Part shown: positions 34,154 to 42,961 of the stretch, one piece after another | How the letters are laid out: each line of letters opens with the position of its first letter | Numbering within the stretch: the first letter of the stretch is position 1 | Assembly: GCF_003121985.1 (NCBI RefSeq) | Contig: NZ_QEWP01000018.1 | Coordinates: forward strand, 27,420-91,419 | Origin: Marinilabilia rubra | GTDB lineage: Bacteria; Bacteroidota; Bacteroidia; Bacteroidales; Marinilabiliaceae | Direction of reading: 5' to 3' | DNA: 64,000 nucleotides | The notes under the pieces: model-generated | Seen by the model: the letters and a program-made list of their open reading frames with translations, nothing else | The model's database searches: none | What the model was told of the DNA's origin: nothing | Position numbers and translations under genes: made by a program

Positions 34154-34996
34154 TCAAACCTGTCCAAACTCATGCTTCATAACTCCCTGAAACAACAGCC
34201 CCATTTTAACCCAGTTGCTGACTCTGATTCTTCTGTGCATAATTGTTTTAGGAGGAGTCTCTTTAATTTTTCTGAATAGTTTGAGATAATAAATATAAGC
34301 GATGTAAACTCCGAGACGAGCTTCTTTTTTAAGCTTAACAATCCCTTTATAGGCTTCTTTAAAGTCTTGCTCAATTTCTTTTTCAATTTTCTCCTTCTGA
34401 ACCAACGAGAAGTTAAACAAATCCACACCTGGAAAATAAGTTCTGCCACGTTCTTCGAGGTCTGATTGTACATCCCTCAGAAAGTTAACCTTCTGAAAAG
34501 CCTCACCCAACTTCCGTGCCGGATGTTTTAGTGCTTCATAGCCATCAGGATCATTTTTATAAAAAACCCTCAGGCACATAAGACCAACCACTTCGGCCGA
34601 GCCATAGATATAGGATATAAAATTTTGACGATCGTACTTTTTGTAGTCCAGATCCATGGCCATACTTTCAAAAAAGGCCTCTATCAATTCATTATCAATG
34701 CTGTATTTATTAACAGCCATCTGAAAACTATGCAAGATGGGATTGGTTGATATACCCTCATCGATAGCCATATAAGTCTCTTTTCTAAACCGTTGAAGCA
34801 ATTCAGCTTTGTTATGATTGTGAAAAGTATCCACAATCTCATCGGCAAACCTTACAAATCCGTAGATAGCATAAACAGCTTCTCTCACCTCCGGTGCCAA
34901 CAATTTTATTCCCAGCGAAAAACTGGTACTGTAACGCTTGGTAGTGCTTTTGCTGCACGCCAACGCATTCATGTTGTAAAGATCAATAGTGCTCAT
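34154..34996 (-). CDS. crtB: Phytoene synthase
   Basis: A 280-residue squalene/phytoene synthase. The two Asp-rich substrate-binding motifs are DEIVD at 52-56 and NFLRDVQSDLEERGRTYFP near residues 172-190. It condenses two geranylgeranyl diphosphates into 15-cis-phytoene, the entry to C40 carotenoids. Its start codon overlaps the stop of the crtI gene upstream by 4 bases, so the two are translationally coupled. No geranylgeranyl diphosphate synthase is in the window. Confidence 0.9.
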   Translation of the reverse strand: MSTIDLYNMNALACSKSTTKRYSTSFSLGIKLLAPEVREAVYAIYGFVRFADEIVDTFHNHNKAELLQRFRKETYMAIDEGISTNPILHSFQMAVNKYSIDNELIEAFFESMAMDLDYKKYDRQNFISYIYGSAEVVGLMCLRVFYKNDPDGYEALKHPARKLGEAFQKVNFLRDVQSDLEERGRTYFPGVDLFNFSLVQKEKIEKEIEQDFKEAYKGIVKLKKEARLGVYIAYIYYLKLFRKIKETPPKTIMHRRIRVSNWVKMGLLFQGVMKHEFGQV

Positions 34997-36456
34997 AAAT
35001 TCATCTGTTCTACGGTTAATTTTGATCCGATCACTACCATCGGCAGTCCGGTACCAGGGGTTGTTGAAGCCCCGGTATAATAGAGATTACTGAATTTCTC
35101 ATCCTTGTTAGATGGGCGCAGATATCCCATCTGTCCCATATTATGCCCCAATCCAAGACCGCTTCCACGGTGCAGGTCAAACATTTTCTCCCATTCCTTA
35201 GGTGTATAGATGGTTTGTGACAATCGATTTCCAATTAAATCATAATCAATCCTCTCCGAAAGATCTTTCAATATACCTTCAGTTATCTCCTCCCCATCAC
35301 TCCAATCGGGTCGGAATCGAAGATCCGGAACCGGAACCAGAATGAATAAAGATTCACATCCTTCAGGGGCACTTTCGGGATTATGCCGCGACAATACATT
35401 GACATAGTAATAGGGTTTCTCCAGAGAAACCTCATTCTTAAACAGCTTATTGGCATAATCCTTAAAATTGGGCCCCAGGAAATAGTTGTGATGATGAACA
35501 TGCGGTATTTTCCCCTTAATCCCTAAATAAATGGTTAACGGGGCCATTGTCCAACGCATTTGATCCAACTTTTCGGGCCTGAAGGCAGGTCGTCTCAGAA
35601 TCTTTCCCCGAAAAAGAGCTGCATCAGCATTAACCACAAAATGATCGGCTTCCCACCGATTTCCATTTTTGTCAATTAAAGCTCTTAAGTGGCCGTTAAT
35701 CGAGTCAAAATCAACAATAGTGGTATTGAAATGAAATTCAACACCCCTGCGCTTAAGTTCATCCATCAGGCCTTCTACGATCTTATACATTCCCCCCTTA
35801 ACATTGTAATAGCCATCATGCTTCAGTTCAGTATACGACAACATCGTAAACACAGCCGGGGTATCAAAAGGTGTTCCTCCAAGAAAAAATGCCACAAGTG
35901 ACAGAATCTCCTTCACTTCACGTGATTCAAAATGGTGTTCAACTTCACTCCAGAAAGACCTCATCAACTTCGGTGCATGTTTAAGAGGAACCTGAACCAA
36001 AGCCTGCAGGTATTCCCACCAATGATTAAAATTTCTTCTGATAATCAAATTTTCCGTATCATGGAAAAGAGCTCCTGTTGTTTGGAGGTATTTATTGAGT
36101 TTTTCTTCAAGATTGGGTTCTATGCCGTCAAACTCAGCAGCCAGTTTCTTTGGATCCTTATAAATTTTAAAAGTTTTGCCTGTATCAGCAAAATTAACGG
36201 CATACAATGGATCCAATTCATGAAATTCGAATGGTAATTCCCAGTCGCAGGAACGAGCCAGCTCATGAAATTCATAGCTCATACTGAAGAAGGAGGGCCC
36301 CATATCAAAAGTAAAACCATCCTTAGAGAGCTTATTGAGGCGACCGCCGGGCTGATGGAATTTTTCAACCACCTTAACCTGATGCCCTTTACTGGTAAGT
36401 CGCAAAGCAGTTGATAAACCACCAAGCCCTGCTCCTGTAATTAGAATTTTACTCAT
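34993..36456 (-). CDS. crtI: Phytoene desaturase
   Basis: A 487-residue FAD-dependent carotenoid desaturase. The dinucleotide-binding motif GAGLGGLSTALRLTSKGHQV is at the N-terminus, and the C-terminal flavin motif includes YYTGASTTPGTGLPMVV (cue TGASTTPGTGLPM), typical of CrtI that converts phytoene to lycopene. The gene precedes crtB on the same strand. It is divergent from the second desaturase at 36684, with a 227-base shared promoter region. Confidence 0.9.
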   Translation of the reverse strand: MSKILITGAGLGGLSTALRLTSKGHQVKVVEKFHQPGGRLNKLSKDGFTFDMGPSFFSMSYEFHELARSCDWELPFEFHELDPLYAVNFADTGKTFKIYKDPKKLAAEFDGIEPNLEEKLNKYLQTTGALFHDTENLIIRRNFNHWWEYLQALVQVPLKHAPKLMRSFWSEVEHHFESREVKEILSLVAFFLGGTPFDTPAVFTMLSYTELKHDGYYNVKGGMYKIVEGLMDELKRRGVEFHFNTTIVDFDSINGHLRALIDKNGNRWEADHFVVNADAALFRGKILRRPAFRPEKLDQMRWTMAPLTIYLGIKGKIPHVHHHNYFLGPNFKDYANKLFKNEVSLEKPYYYVNVLSRHNPESAPEGCESLFILVPVPDLRFRPDWSDGEEITEGILKDLSERIDYDLIGNRLSQTIYTPKEWEKMFDLHRGSGLGLGHNMGQMGYLRPSNKDEKFSNLYYTGASTTPGTGLPMVVIGSKLTVEQMNL

Positions 36457-36683
36457 TCAAATCTATATTATATCGGTTGCTACTTAAATTTCTATTATTT
36501 TTTCAGTATTTTCAAGTATAAAATGGATTAAATCTAAATACCGTCTATATGTTTTAAAAACAAACCATTAAATTGCACAATAAAAAATAAGAACAATTGA
36601 CGTTTATCATTAAAATAAGAATAAACACAAAACTTTAACTAAACATCCTGAAAGCATTTTTTGTTTAGAGTTTAAACATTTTT

Positions 36684-38156
36684 ATGAAACAGAAAAAATG
36701 TATAATAATAGGTGCCGGAATAGGTGGTATGGCTACAGCCGTGAGACTGGCAAACAAAGGGTACCATGTTGTTGTGCTTGAAAAGAACTTTCGCCCGGGC
36801 GGAAAAATAGGAGAAATCAAGAAAGATGGGTTTCGCTTCGACACAGGTCCCTCATTGTTCACCCTTCCCTCCCTGGTAGATGAATTGTTAAATATCGGCA
36901 GCACAGGTGATGTCCCTTCTTTTTCATACCATCAACTGGATAACGTTTGCCGTTATTTTTATGAGGACGGCACTCAGATTAATGCATTTGAAGACCCAGC
37001 AGAATTTGCAGACGAAATAAATCTTCAAACCGGAGAACCCCGGAAAAAAATACTTGATTATCTGAAAATTGCCCAAAAACGTTATGAAGCCGCATCCGAT
37101 ATATTCATTTTCAATCCCCTAAACAAAGCATTGGAGGTATCAAAAAAACTGAATCCCCAGAAACTAAAACCTTTAATGAAGGTCAATCCCTTAAGGACAA
37201 TGCATGGTGAAAACAAACAGCATTTCCGCAGTCCGCAAGTTGTTCAGCTTTTCGATCGCTATGCCACTTACAATGGATCCTCACCTTATCTGGCTTCGTC
37301 TATGTTGAATATGATTTCCCACCTGGAACATAACTCCGGCGCCTTTTTCCCCGACAAAGGCATGTATAGCATTGTAGAAGCGATCCGCAAAAAGGCTGAA
37401 AACTCAGGTATTGACTTCCTCTTTAACACCGAGGTAAAGGAACTAAAAATCAGCGACACTAAGGTTTTGTCAGTTCGCACTAATCAGGGAGACTTTGAAG
37501 CTGATCTTTTTATTTCTGATGTGGATGTTAATGCATTTTACAGAAAACCGGCAGCCTCTCTTAAAGCCCCCAAATCTGTAAAAAACCCATCGTTGTCCTC
37601 ATCTGCATTAATTTTCTATTGGGGAATGGATCGCTCTTTTCCTGATTTAGAAGTCCACAACATCCTGTTTTCTGCGGATTATCGCGAAGAATTCAAATCA
37701 CTTTTTAAAACCCGTGAACTATTCCACGATCCTACAGTATACCTGTTCATCAGTTCTAAAACAATAAAATCGGATGCCCCCCCGGGAAAAGAAAACTGGT
37801 TTGTAATGATCAATGTTCCACCTTTGGGAGACCGGAATTGGGAAGAATTGAAACAAGTTGCCAGAAAAAACATCATCGAAAAGATAAAAAGGGTTCTGAA
37901 AACAGATCCCACGCCTTATATTCTTTTTGAGGAAGTGGCTACCCCTCATTCTATTCAGGAATTTACAGGATCACATAAAGGAGCGCTTTACGGCAATAAT
38001 TCCAACTCCATCTGGTCAGCTTTTCTAAGACACAAAAACCAATCGACCAAATATAAAAATCTTTTTTTTACCGGTGGCAGTGTTCACCCGGGAGGAGGAA
38101 TACCGCTTTGTCTGGCTTCAGCATCCATCGTTGAAAAGGTAATTGAAAAAATATGA
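36684..38156 (+). CDS. CrtI-family second carotenoid desaturase, CrtD-like
   Basis: A 490-residue FAD-dependent desaturase, paralogous to crtI. FAD motif GAGIGGMATAVRLANKGYHV and C-terminal FFTGGSVHPGGGIPLCLASA (cue GGSVHPGGGIPL) are present; the HPGGGIP form is usual in CrtD, 1-hydroxycarotenoid 3,4-desaturases and related enzymes. Its place next to a CruF-like hydratase fits a hydroxycarotenoid 3,4-desaturase. Exact regiochemistry cannot be read. It overlaps the next gene by 4 bases and starts the rightward carotenoid operon. Confidence 0.82.
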   Translation: MKQKKCIIIGAGIGGMATAVRLANKGYHVVVLEKNFRPGGKIGEIKKDGFRFDTGPSLFTLPSLVDELLNIGSTGDVPSFSYHQLDNVCRYFYEDGTQINAFEDPAEFADEINLQTGEPRKKILDYLKIAQKRYEAASDIFIFNPLNKALEVSKKLNPQKLKPLMKVNPLRTMHGENKQHFRSPQVVQLFDRYATYNGSSPYLASSMLNMISHLEHNSGAFFPDKGMYSIVEAIRKKAENSGIDFLFNTEVKELKISDTKVLSVRTNQGDFEADLFISDVDVNAFYRKPAASLKAPKSVKNPSLSSSALIFYWGMDRSFPDLEVHNILFSADYREEFKSLFKTRELFHDPTVYLFISSKTIKSDAPPGKENWFVMINVPPLGDRNWEELKQVARKNIIEKIKRVLKTDPTPYILFEEVATPHSIQEFTGSHKGALYGNNSNSIWSAFLRHKNQSTKYKNLFFTGGSVHPGGGIPLCLASASIVEKVIEKI

Positions 38157-38827
38157 GAGATCAAATATCCAACTTTACAAAAAAGCACATCAACTCGTCC
38201 AAAATTAACCGTTTTTGGATTATCTACTATGCGGTAGGTGTGGCTGGCTTTGCCATCCCCTACTCTCGTGAGTTGTTCACCAACCTTATCGGATTATCTA
38301 TTTTCATGTCAATAGTGCTTTTATTCCTGTTTCACAAAAAGTGGGATGCGGGTTTTATCATCTCCTCTCTTTTTGTCTTTCTGGGAGGTTTTTTCATAGA
38401 AGCCATCGGAGTAAGTTCCGGAATTATTTTTGGTGAATATCAATATGGGGAAGCTCTTGGCCCAAAGATATTTCATACCCCTGTCTTAATAGGTCTCAAC
38501 TGGTGGATGCTTATTTATATTATTTGGCAAATTGTTCAAAAGGCGGTGACCGATACACCCACCCAACTTTTACTGGGAGCTACTATAATGACTGGTTATG
38601 ATGTTTTTCTCGAGCCTATAGCCATGGCCACTAACATGTGGGGCTGGAAAGGGCAAATTGTTCCTGTTCAAAACTATTTGGCCTGGTTTATTATCTCTTT
38701 CATCTTTTTTAGCATTTTCAAAGTATCCAAAAACAGTTATAACAATCCGGTGGCCGAGAGATTAATCGTTTCACAGATTGCCTTTTTTGTTTTACTTAAC
38801 CTGATCAATCAAACAACAGGTCTATGA
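38153..38827 (+). CDS. CruF-like carotenoid hydratase (DUF422)
   Basis: A 224-residue, six- to seven-helix membrane protein of the DUF422/CruF carotenoid biosynthesis family. Conserved cues: EAIGVSSGIIFGEYQYGEALGPK (short cue GIIFGEYQYG), TPVLIGLNWWMLIY, TGYDVFLEPIAM, and NYLAWFIISF. CruF proteins add water to the psi end of carotenoids (1'-hydroxylation). It overlaps both neighbours by 4 bases, consistent with a tight operon. Role inferred from family plus context. Confidence 0.83.
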   Translation: MRDQISNFTKKHINSSKINRFWIIYYAVGVAGFAIPYSRELFTNLIGLSIFMSIVLLFLFHKKWDAGFIISSLFVFLGGFFIEAIGVSSGIIFGEYQYGEALGPKIFHTPVLIGLNWWMLIYIIWQIVQKAVTDTPTQLLLGATIMTGYDVFLEPIAMATNMWGWKGQIVPVQNYLAWFIISFIFFSIFKVSKNSYNNPVAERLIVSQIAFFVLLNLINQTTGL

Positions 38828-39447
38828 TTGAAGCATCTCATAATCCTTTTTTTGTATGGTTCTTTAAACACTACTCCGGCATAATGATAAAAACCCATTT
38901 CAGAAAGGTTTTTATAGAAGGAGATACTCAAAGAAGTAAAGATCCTATTCTGGTTGTGAGTAATCATTTCTCATGGTGGGATGGATTCTTCATCAATTAC
39001 CTGAACCACAGATTATGGAAAAAGAAATTTCATGTAATGATGCTTGAAGAGCAATTAAGATCAAGGAAATTTCTTTCCCGTGCAGGTGCTTTTTCAATCC
39101 AAAAAAACCTGCCTTCATCCATTAAAACTTTACGATACGCCCGGAAACTGTTAAAAGATCCCGACAATTTACTTTTAATGTATCCACAGGGAAAAATAAG
39201 GTCCCAGGCTGATTATCCGGTGAAATTTGAAGACGGTGCCCAATTTTTATTAAACAGTGAGAAAAACTTACTAAAAATGGTGGTTGTCCTCACTGATTAT
39301 TTTTCTCATAAAAAACCCACCCTTTCGATGTACATAAAAGACTTAAGATCTGAGGAATTAAAAAAACAAAGCATTGAAGATCATTTCAACATATTCTTTT
39401 CTGAATGTATAAAAAAACAAAACCAGAAAGCAGATCTTAATGTTTAA
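38824..39447 (+). CDS. PlsC-like acyltransferase in carotenoid operon
   Basis: A 207-residue membrane-associated acyltransferase of the lysophospholipid/glycerol-phosphate family. The H(x4)D catalytic motif is His48-Asp53 in NHFSWWDGFF, and the acyl-acceptor motif is YPQGKIRSQ. It overlaps cruF by 4 bases. In the staphyloxanthin pathway an acyltransferase (CrtO) follows the glycosyltransferase (CrtQ), so here it may esterify the pigment sugar with a fatty acid. It could also be a phospholipid enzyme; context favours the first. Confidence 0.78.
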   Translation: MIEASHNPFFVWFFKHYSGIMIKTHFRKVFIEGDTQRSKDPILVVSNHFSWWDGFFINYLNHRLWKKKFHVMMLEEQLRSRKFLSRAGAFSIQKNLPSSIKTLRYARKLLKDPDNLLLMYPQGKIRSQADYPVKFEDGAQFLLNSEKNLLKMVVVLTDYFSHKKPTLSMYIKDLRSEELKKQSIEDHFNIFFSECIKKQNQKADLNV

Positions 39448-39519
39448 GCAAATGAACTACATTTGATAAAGAAAATGACATAAGATCGTTGAACCGGAAA
39501 ATGTAGTAAAACCGAGACT

Positions 39520-40617
39520 ATGAACATCATAAAAATCCTGGCCATACTCTCCCTGTTGATCATCATCACCCGCTGGTCAATAGCTCTATTCAACCTAATT
39601 ACCAAACACCCCAAAAAAGGCAATCTCAACAAAAAGGAAGGGGAAATATCCGTTTTAGTTCCTGCCAGAAATGAGGCTCACAACCTACCAATATTATTGA
39701 ATGGTCTGATAAAGTGCGATAACACCATTGGGGAAATTTTGATATACGACGATCAATCAGAAGACGAAACTGCTTCAGAAGTCAAAATCTGGGCCCGCTA
39801 CGACAAACGAATCCGCTTGATTGAAGGAAACGTACTTCCTTCGGGTTGGCTGGGCAAGAACCATGCATGTCATCAATTAGCTGATCAGGCAAAAGGCAAG
39901 TACCTTCTATATCTGGATGCAGATGTGAAAGTAAATCAAGAAGCTATTGACCTGGCACTTTCACGAATGAAAAAAGACCAACTTTCACTGTTTTCGTTTT
40001 TCCCTATTCAGGAAATGAGAACACCAGGTGAATGGATGCTCGTAGCCCAAGTCAATATCATTTTAGTTTCACTTTTACCTATGGCAATAGCCAGTTTTAT
40101 TCCCATCTCCATGATGGTTGCTGCCAATGGACAGTTTATGATGTTTGATTCTGAAATATACCGGAAATACCTGTTTCACAAAGAGCTTCGTCAGACAGCT
40201 GTAGAAGATGTGGCCATTGCTCAGCATATAAAAAAGAAACGGTTAAAACTACATACAGCACTCGCTCCCGAAGGATTGCACTGCCGCATGTATTCCAGTT
40301 ATCGCGAAGCCCTGTCCGGCCTTTCCAGAAGTGCACGGTTCTTCTTTGGAGGAAGCATGGCCATGGGCTGGGTTTATGTATTCTTCTCAGTTCTTGGATG
40401 GTGGCCTGTAATGCTAAGCTATCCTGATTGGGGACTACCTTTTTATTTAAGTTTATTAGTAACAATGCGTATTTTCGTCTCCCTGGCCAGCCATCAGCCA
40501 ATCATAAAGAATTTAATATATCTGCCTTTGCAACAAATTGGGTTGGTGCACCTTTTTATACAGGCCACGCTTCAACACATTAACAGAAAAACCACATGGA
40601 AAGGAAGAACCATTTAA
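39520..40617 (+). CDS. Family 2 glycosyltransferase, probable carotenoid glycosyltransferase
   Basis: A 365-residue membrane glycosyltransferase. An N-terminal helix precedes the GT-A domain (ISVLVPARNEAHNLP, IYDDQSEDET near residues 74-83, LLYLDADVKVN), and there are three further hydrophobic segments with a late QTAVEDVAIAQHIKKK motif resembling the ED..Q segment of processive GT2s. Similar genes (CruG, CrtQ) glycosylate hydroxycarotenoids. The spacing from the acyltransferase is 72 bases, and it overlaps the next gene by 22 bases. Confidence 0.8.
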   Translation: MNIIKILAILSLLIIITRWSIALFNLITKHPKKGNLNKKEGEISVLVPARNEAHNLPILLNGLIKCDNTIGEILIYDDQSEDETASEVKIWARYDKRIRLIEGNVLPSGWLGKNHACHQLADQAKGKYLLYLDADVKVNQEAIDLALSRMKKDQLSLFSFFPIQEMRTPGEWMLVAQVNIILVSLLPMAIASFIPISMMVAANGQFMMFDSEIYRKYLFHKELRQTAVEDVAIAQHIKKKRLKLHTALAPEGLHCRMYSSYREALSGLSRSARFFFGGSMAMGWVYVFFSVLGWWPVMLSYPDWGLPFYLSLLVTMRIFVSLASHQPIIKNLIYLPLQQIGLVHLFIQATLQHINRKTTWKGRTI

Positions 40618-41351
40618 TAATTTTTGCTGTCATACTGTTGCTCTTTTTAAGCGTGAACAGCGTTATCAGTCAAAATCGTGACAGTCTTTTCTTTAAGTGC
40701 TATACAACCACCCGGATGGAAGCTTGGAAGCAAACCATGGAGCAGATGGACAGAGAAAGGGAGAAAGGAAATTACGAAGAGTTGTTTGATGTAACGCTTG
40801 CCTGGTATGGCTACATTGGCTATTGCCTGGGCAATGACAAAGAAGACGAAGCAGAAGACTATCTGGATAGTGGGTGGGACCATCTGGAAGAATTGCTTGA
40901 ATTGCCAGAATCCGGGGCCGCCCCTTATGCAATAAAAAGCGGTTTTTATGGTTTTGAGATGGCACTCGCCCGTTACAAAACATTGATTCTTGGTCCTAAA
41001 AGTGTTTCCGCCCTCAAAACAGCAGCGGAAATCGATTCAACCAATGTTCATTACCTGGTTGAGAAAGGCAACCAGATGTATTACATGCCCTCCTTACTTG
41101 GGGGAGATAAAGCCGTGGCACTACATCATTACAAGCATGCAATTGATAAAATGGAAAACGCCAAGACACCCTACCACCAGCACCACTGGTTTTACATTAA
41201 TACTTTGATTACCCTAGGATTGAGCTATGAGAAAACCGGCCAAATTGAAATGGCCCGAAATACTTATCAAAAGATCCGACGCATAGCACCACATTTTAAA
41301 TGGCTCAATGAGGATGTTTGGCCAAAGTTTGTTGAAAAATATGGGAAATGA
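40596..41351 (+). CDS. Exported TPR-like protein, carotenoid-operon linked
   Basis: A 251-residue protein with a signal peptide (hydrophobic LIIFAVILLLFLSVNSVIS) and predominantly helical mature part with tetratricopeptide-like pairs (cues YGYIGYCLGNDKEDEAEDYLD, AAEIDSTNVHYLVEKGNQMYY, INTLITLGLSYEKTGQIEMARN). No catalytic motif. The 22-base overlap with the glycosyltransferase suggests translation as part of the pigment operon. It might help organise pigment enzymes or move pigment in the envelope, but there is no direct evidence. Conserved trailing position in related loci would be informative. Confidence 0.75.
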   Translation: MERKNHLIIFAVILLLFLSVNSVISQNRDSLFFKCYTTTRMEAWKQTMEQMDREREKGNYEELFDVTLAWYGYIGYCLGNDKEDEAEDYLDSGWDHLEELLELPESGAAPYAIKSGFYGFEMALARYKTLILGPKSVSALKTAAEIDSTNVHYLVEKGNQMYYMPSLLGGDKAVALHHYKHAIDKMENAKTPYHQHHWFYINTLITLGLSYEKTGQIEMARNTYQKIRRIAPHFKWLNEDVWPKFVEKYGK

Positions 41352-41445
41352 AGTTGTCACCACCTTTAGGTATCCTCACATCAAATGCCTATTTTTGCTA
41401 TTCATTTTTTTCCAAACACCTGATTTAAGACGTAATTAAAAATTC

Positions 41446-42219
41446 ATGCAGTTAAACCTAAAAAACGCGATCGTTTTTTTCGATCTTGAAACCACCGGCA
41501 TTAACATTGCCGCAGACCGTATTGTTGAGATTTCCATTTTAAAAATTAATACCGACGGCACCGAAGAGACTAAAACTCTTCGCATAAATCCCGAGATGCC
41601 GATTCCGAAAAGATCTTCCGACATCCATGGCATTCTGGATGCAGACGTTGCCGATGCTCCTACATTTAAGGAAGTAGCCCGTGAGCTGGCGACTTTTATG
41701 GAAGGATGTGACATTGCAGGATACAATTCCAATAAATTCGATGTACCTCTGTTAGCTGAGGAATTTATTCGTGCTGAAGTTGACTTCGACATGACTAAAA
41801 GGAAGTTCATTGACGTACAAACCATCTTTCATAAGATGGAAAAACGTACGCTGGAAGCGGCCTATAAATTCTATTGCGACAAGAATCTGGATGACGCTCA
41901 TAGTGCTGAGGCTGATACCCGGGCCACTTACGAGGTTTTAAAATCCCAGCTTGATCGCTACTCTGATTTAAAGAACGACGTTGAATGGTTGTCAAAGTTC
42001 TCAGCACATAACCGCAACGCCGACTTTGCAGGACGAATTATATTCAACGACAAAGGAGAAGAACTTTTCAACTTTGGCAAATACAAGGGTAAAAAGGTGG
42101 TGGATGTTCTGGAAACCGACCCCGGTTACTACGGGTGGATGATGAACGGAGATTTTCCTCTTTTCACCAAAAAGGTATTAACCAATATTAAGTTAAGAAA
42201 CGCTTTCAATCAGGGGTAA
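41446..42219 (+). CDS. DEDDh 3'-5' exonuclease with ExoX-like C-terminal domain
   Basis: A 257-residue protein. The exonuclease domain (about 1-170) opens with IVFFDLETTG (Asp and Glu of motif ExoI), then GYNSNKFDVPLLAEEF (ExoII) and HSAEADTRATYEVL (ExoIII, with the His and Asp of DEDDh). Residues about 205-250 are an ExoX-like C-terminal domain (FNFGKYKGKKVVDVLETDPGYYGWMM; cue GKYKGKKV). Related to DnaQ/epsilon proofreading and ExoX. A 2-base gap to the FAH gene suggests co-transcription. Confidence 0.86.
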   Translation: MQLNLKNAIVFFDLETTGINIAADRIVEISILKINTDGTEETKTLRINPEMPIPKRSSDIHGILDADVADAPTFKEVARELATFMEGCDIAGYNSNKFDVPLLAEEFIRAEVDFDMTKRKFIDVQTIFHKMEKRTLEAAYKFYCDKNLDDAHSAEADTRATYEVLKSQLDRYSDLKNDVEWLSKFSAHNRNADFAGRIIFNDKGEELFNFGKYKGKKVVDVLETDPGYYGWMMNGDFPLFTKKVLTNIKLRNAFNQG

Positions 42220-42221
42220 TT

Positions 42222-42833
42222 ATGAAATTACTTTGTATCGGCCGTAATTACGAAGAGCACGCCAAAGAACTTAAAAACCCTTTACCTTCAGAACCGGTGA
42301 TTTTCTCAAAACCAGACACTGCATTACTGAGGAATAACGATCCTTTTTTTATTCCTGATTTTGCAGAGTCCTTCCACTATGAAGTTGAGATTGTTGTTCG
42401 TATCAACCGTCTGGGGAAAAACATTGAGGAACAGTTTGCCCATCGTTATTATGATGAGATAGGCCTGGGCATTGACTTTACGGCACGCGATTTACAGGAC
42501 AAACTAAAGCAGAAAGGGCTTCCATGGGAAAAATGCAAAGCATTTGACCATTCAGCCGTTATTTCGAATTTTGTCAGAAAAGAAGAATACCAGGATCTCA
42601 ACAACTTAAAATTCCACCTGGACATCAATGGCGAAACGCGCCAGAAAGGAAACACACATGATATGATCTTCAATATCGATCAAATCATTTCTCATGTCTC
42701 AAAATATTTCACTCTTAAGATTGGTGACTTCATTTACACCGGAACGCCTTCAGGTGTTGGTCCGGTTAAAATTGGTGACCGGATGCAGGGATATATCGAA
42801 GATGAGAATTTCTTTGATTTTCAGGTAAAATAG
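42222..42833 (+). CDS. Fumarylacetoacetate hydrolase-family protein
   Basis: A 203-residue FAH-family enzyme of the short FAHD1/YcgM type (acylpyruvate hydrolase or oxaloacetate decarboxylase activity in homologues). Cues are CIGRNYEEHAKEL, ENPxEPVIFSKPDTAL-like LPSEPVIFSKPDTA, the metal-binding FHYEVEIVVRI (Glu-x-Glu), GIDFTARDLQ, and the late IYTGTPSGVGPVKIGD. It follows the exonuclease by 2 bases. Substrate is not predictable from sequence. Confidence 0.87.
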   Translation: MKLLCIGRNYEEHAKELKNPLPSEPVIFSKPDTALLRNNDPFFIPDFAESFHYEVEIVVRINRLGKNIEEQFAHRYYDEIGLGIDFTARDLQDKLKQKGLPWEKCKAFDHSAVISNFVRKEEYQDLNNLKFHLDINGETRQKGNTHDMIFNIDQIISHVSKYFTLKIGDFIYTGTPSGVGPVKIGDRMQGYIEDENFFDFQVK

Positions 42834-42961
42834 ACAGGTGCAGATAGCCCCCTGCGGTGCCCTGTGTCTGTGGATTAAAAAAATAACCACCAATGCCGGT
42901 TATTATTTAAGTTTAACCACAGAGAACACTGGGAAACGCAGAGGTTTGCCATCATTTTGTT

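Noticed and set aside
33197..41351. Flexirubin (aryl polyene) pigment locus
   Set aside because: Gene content is carotenoid-specific (crtB, two CrtI-type desaturases, CruF); no aryl polyene ketosynthase or HAL/DAR-type gene.
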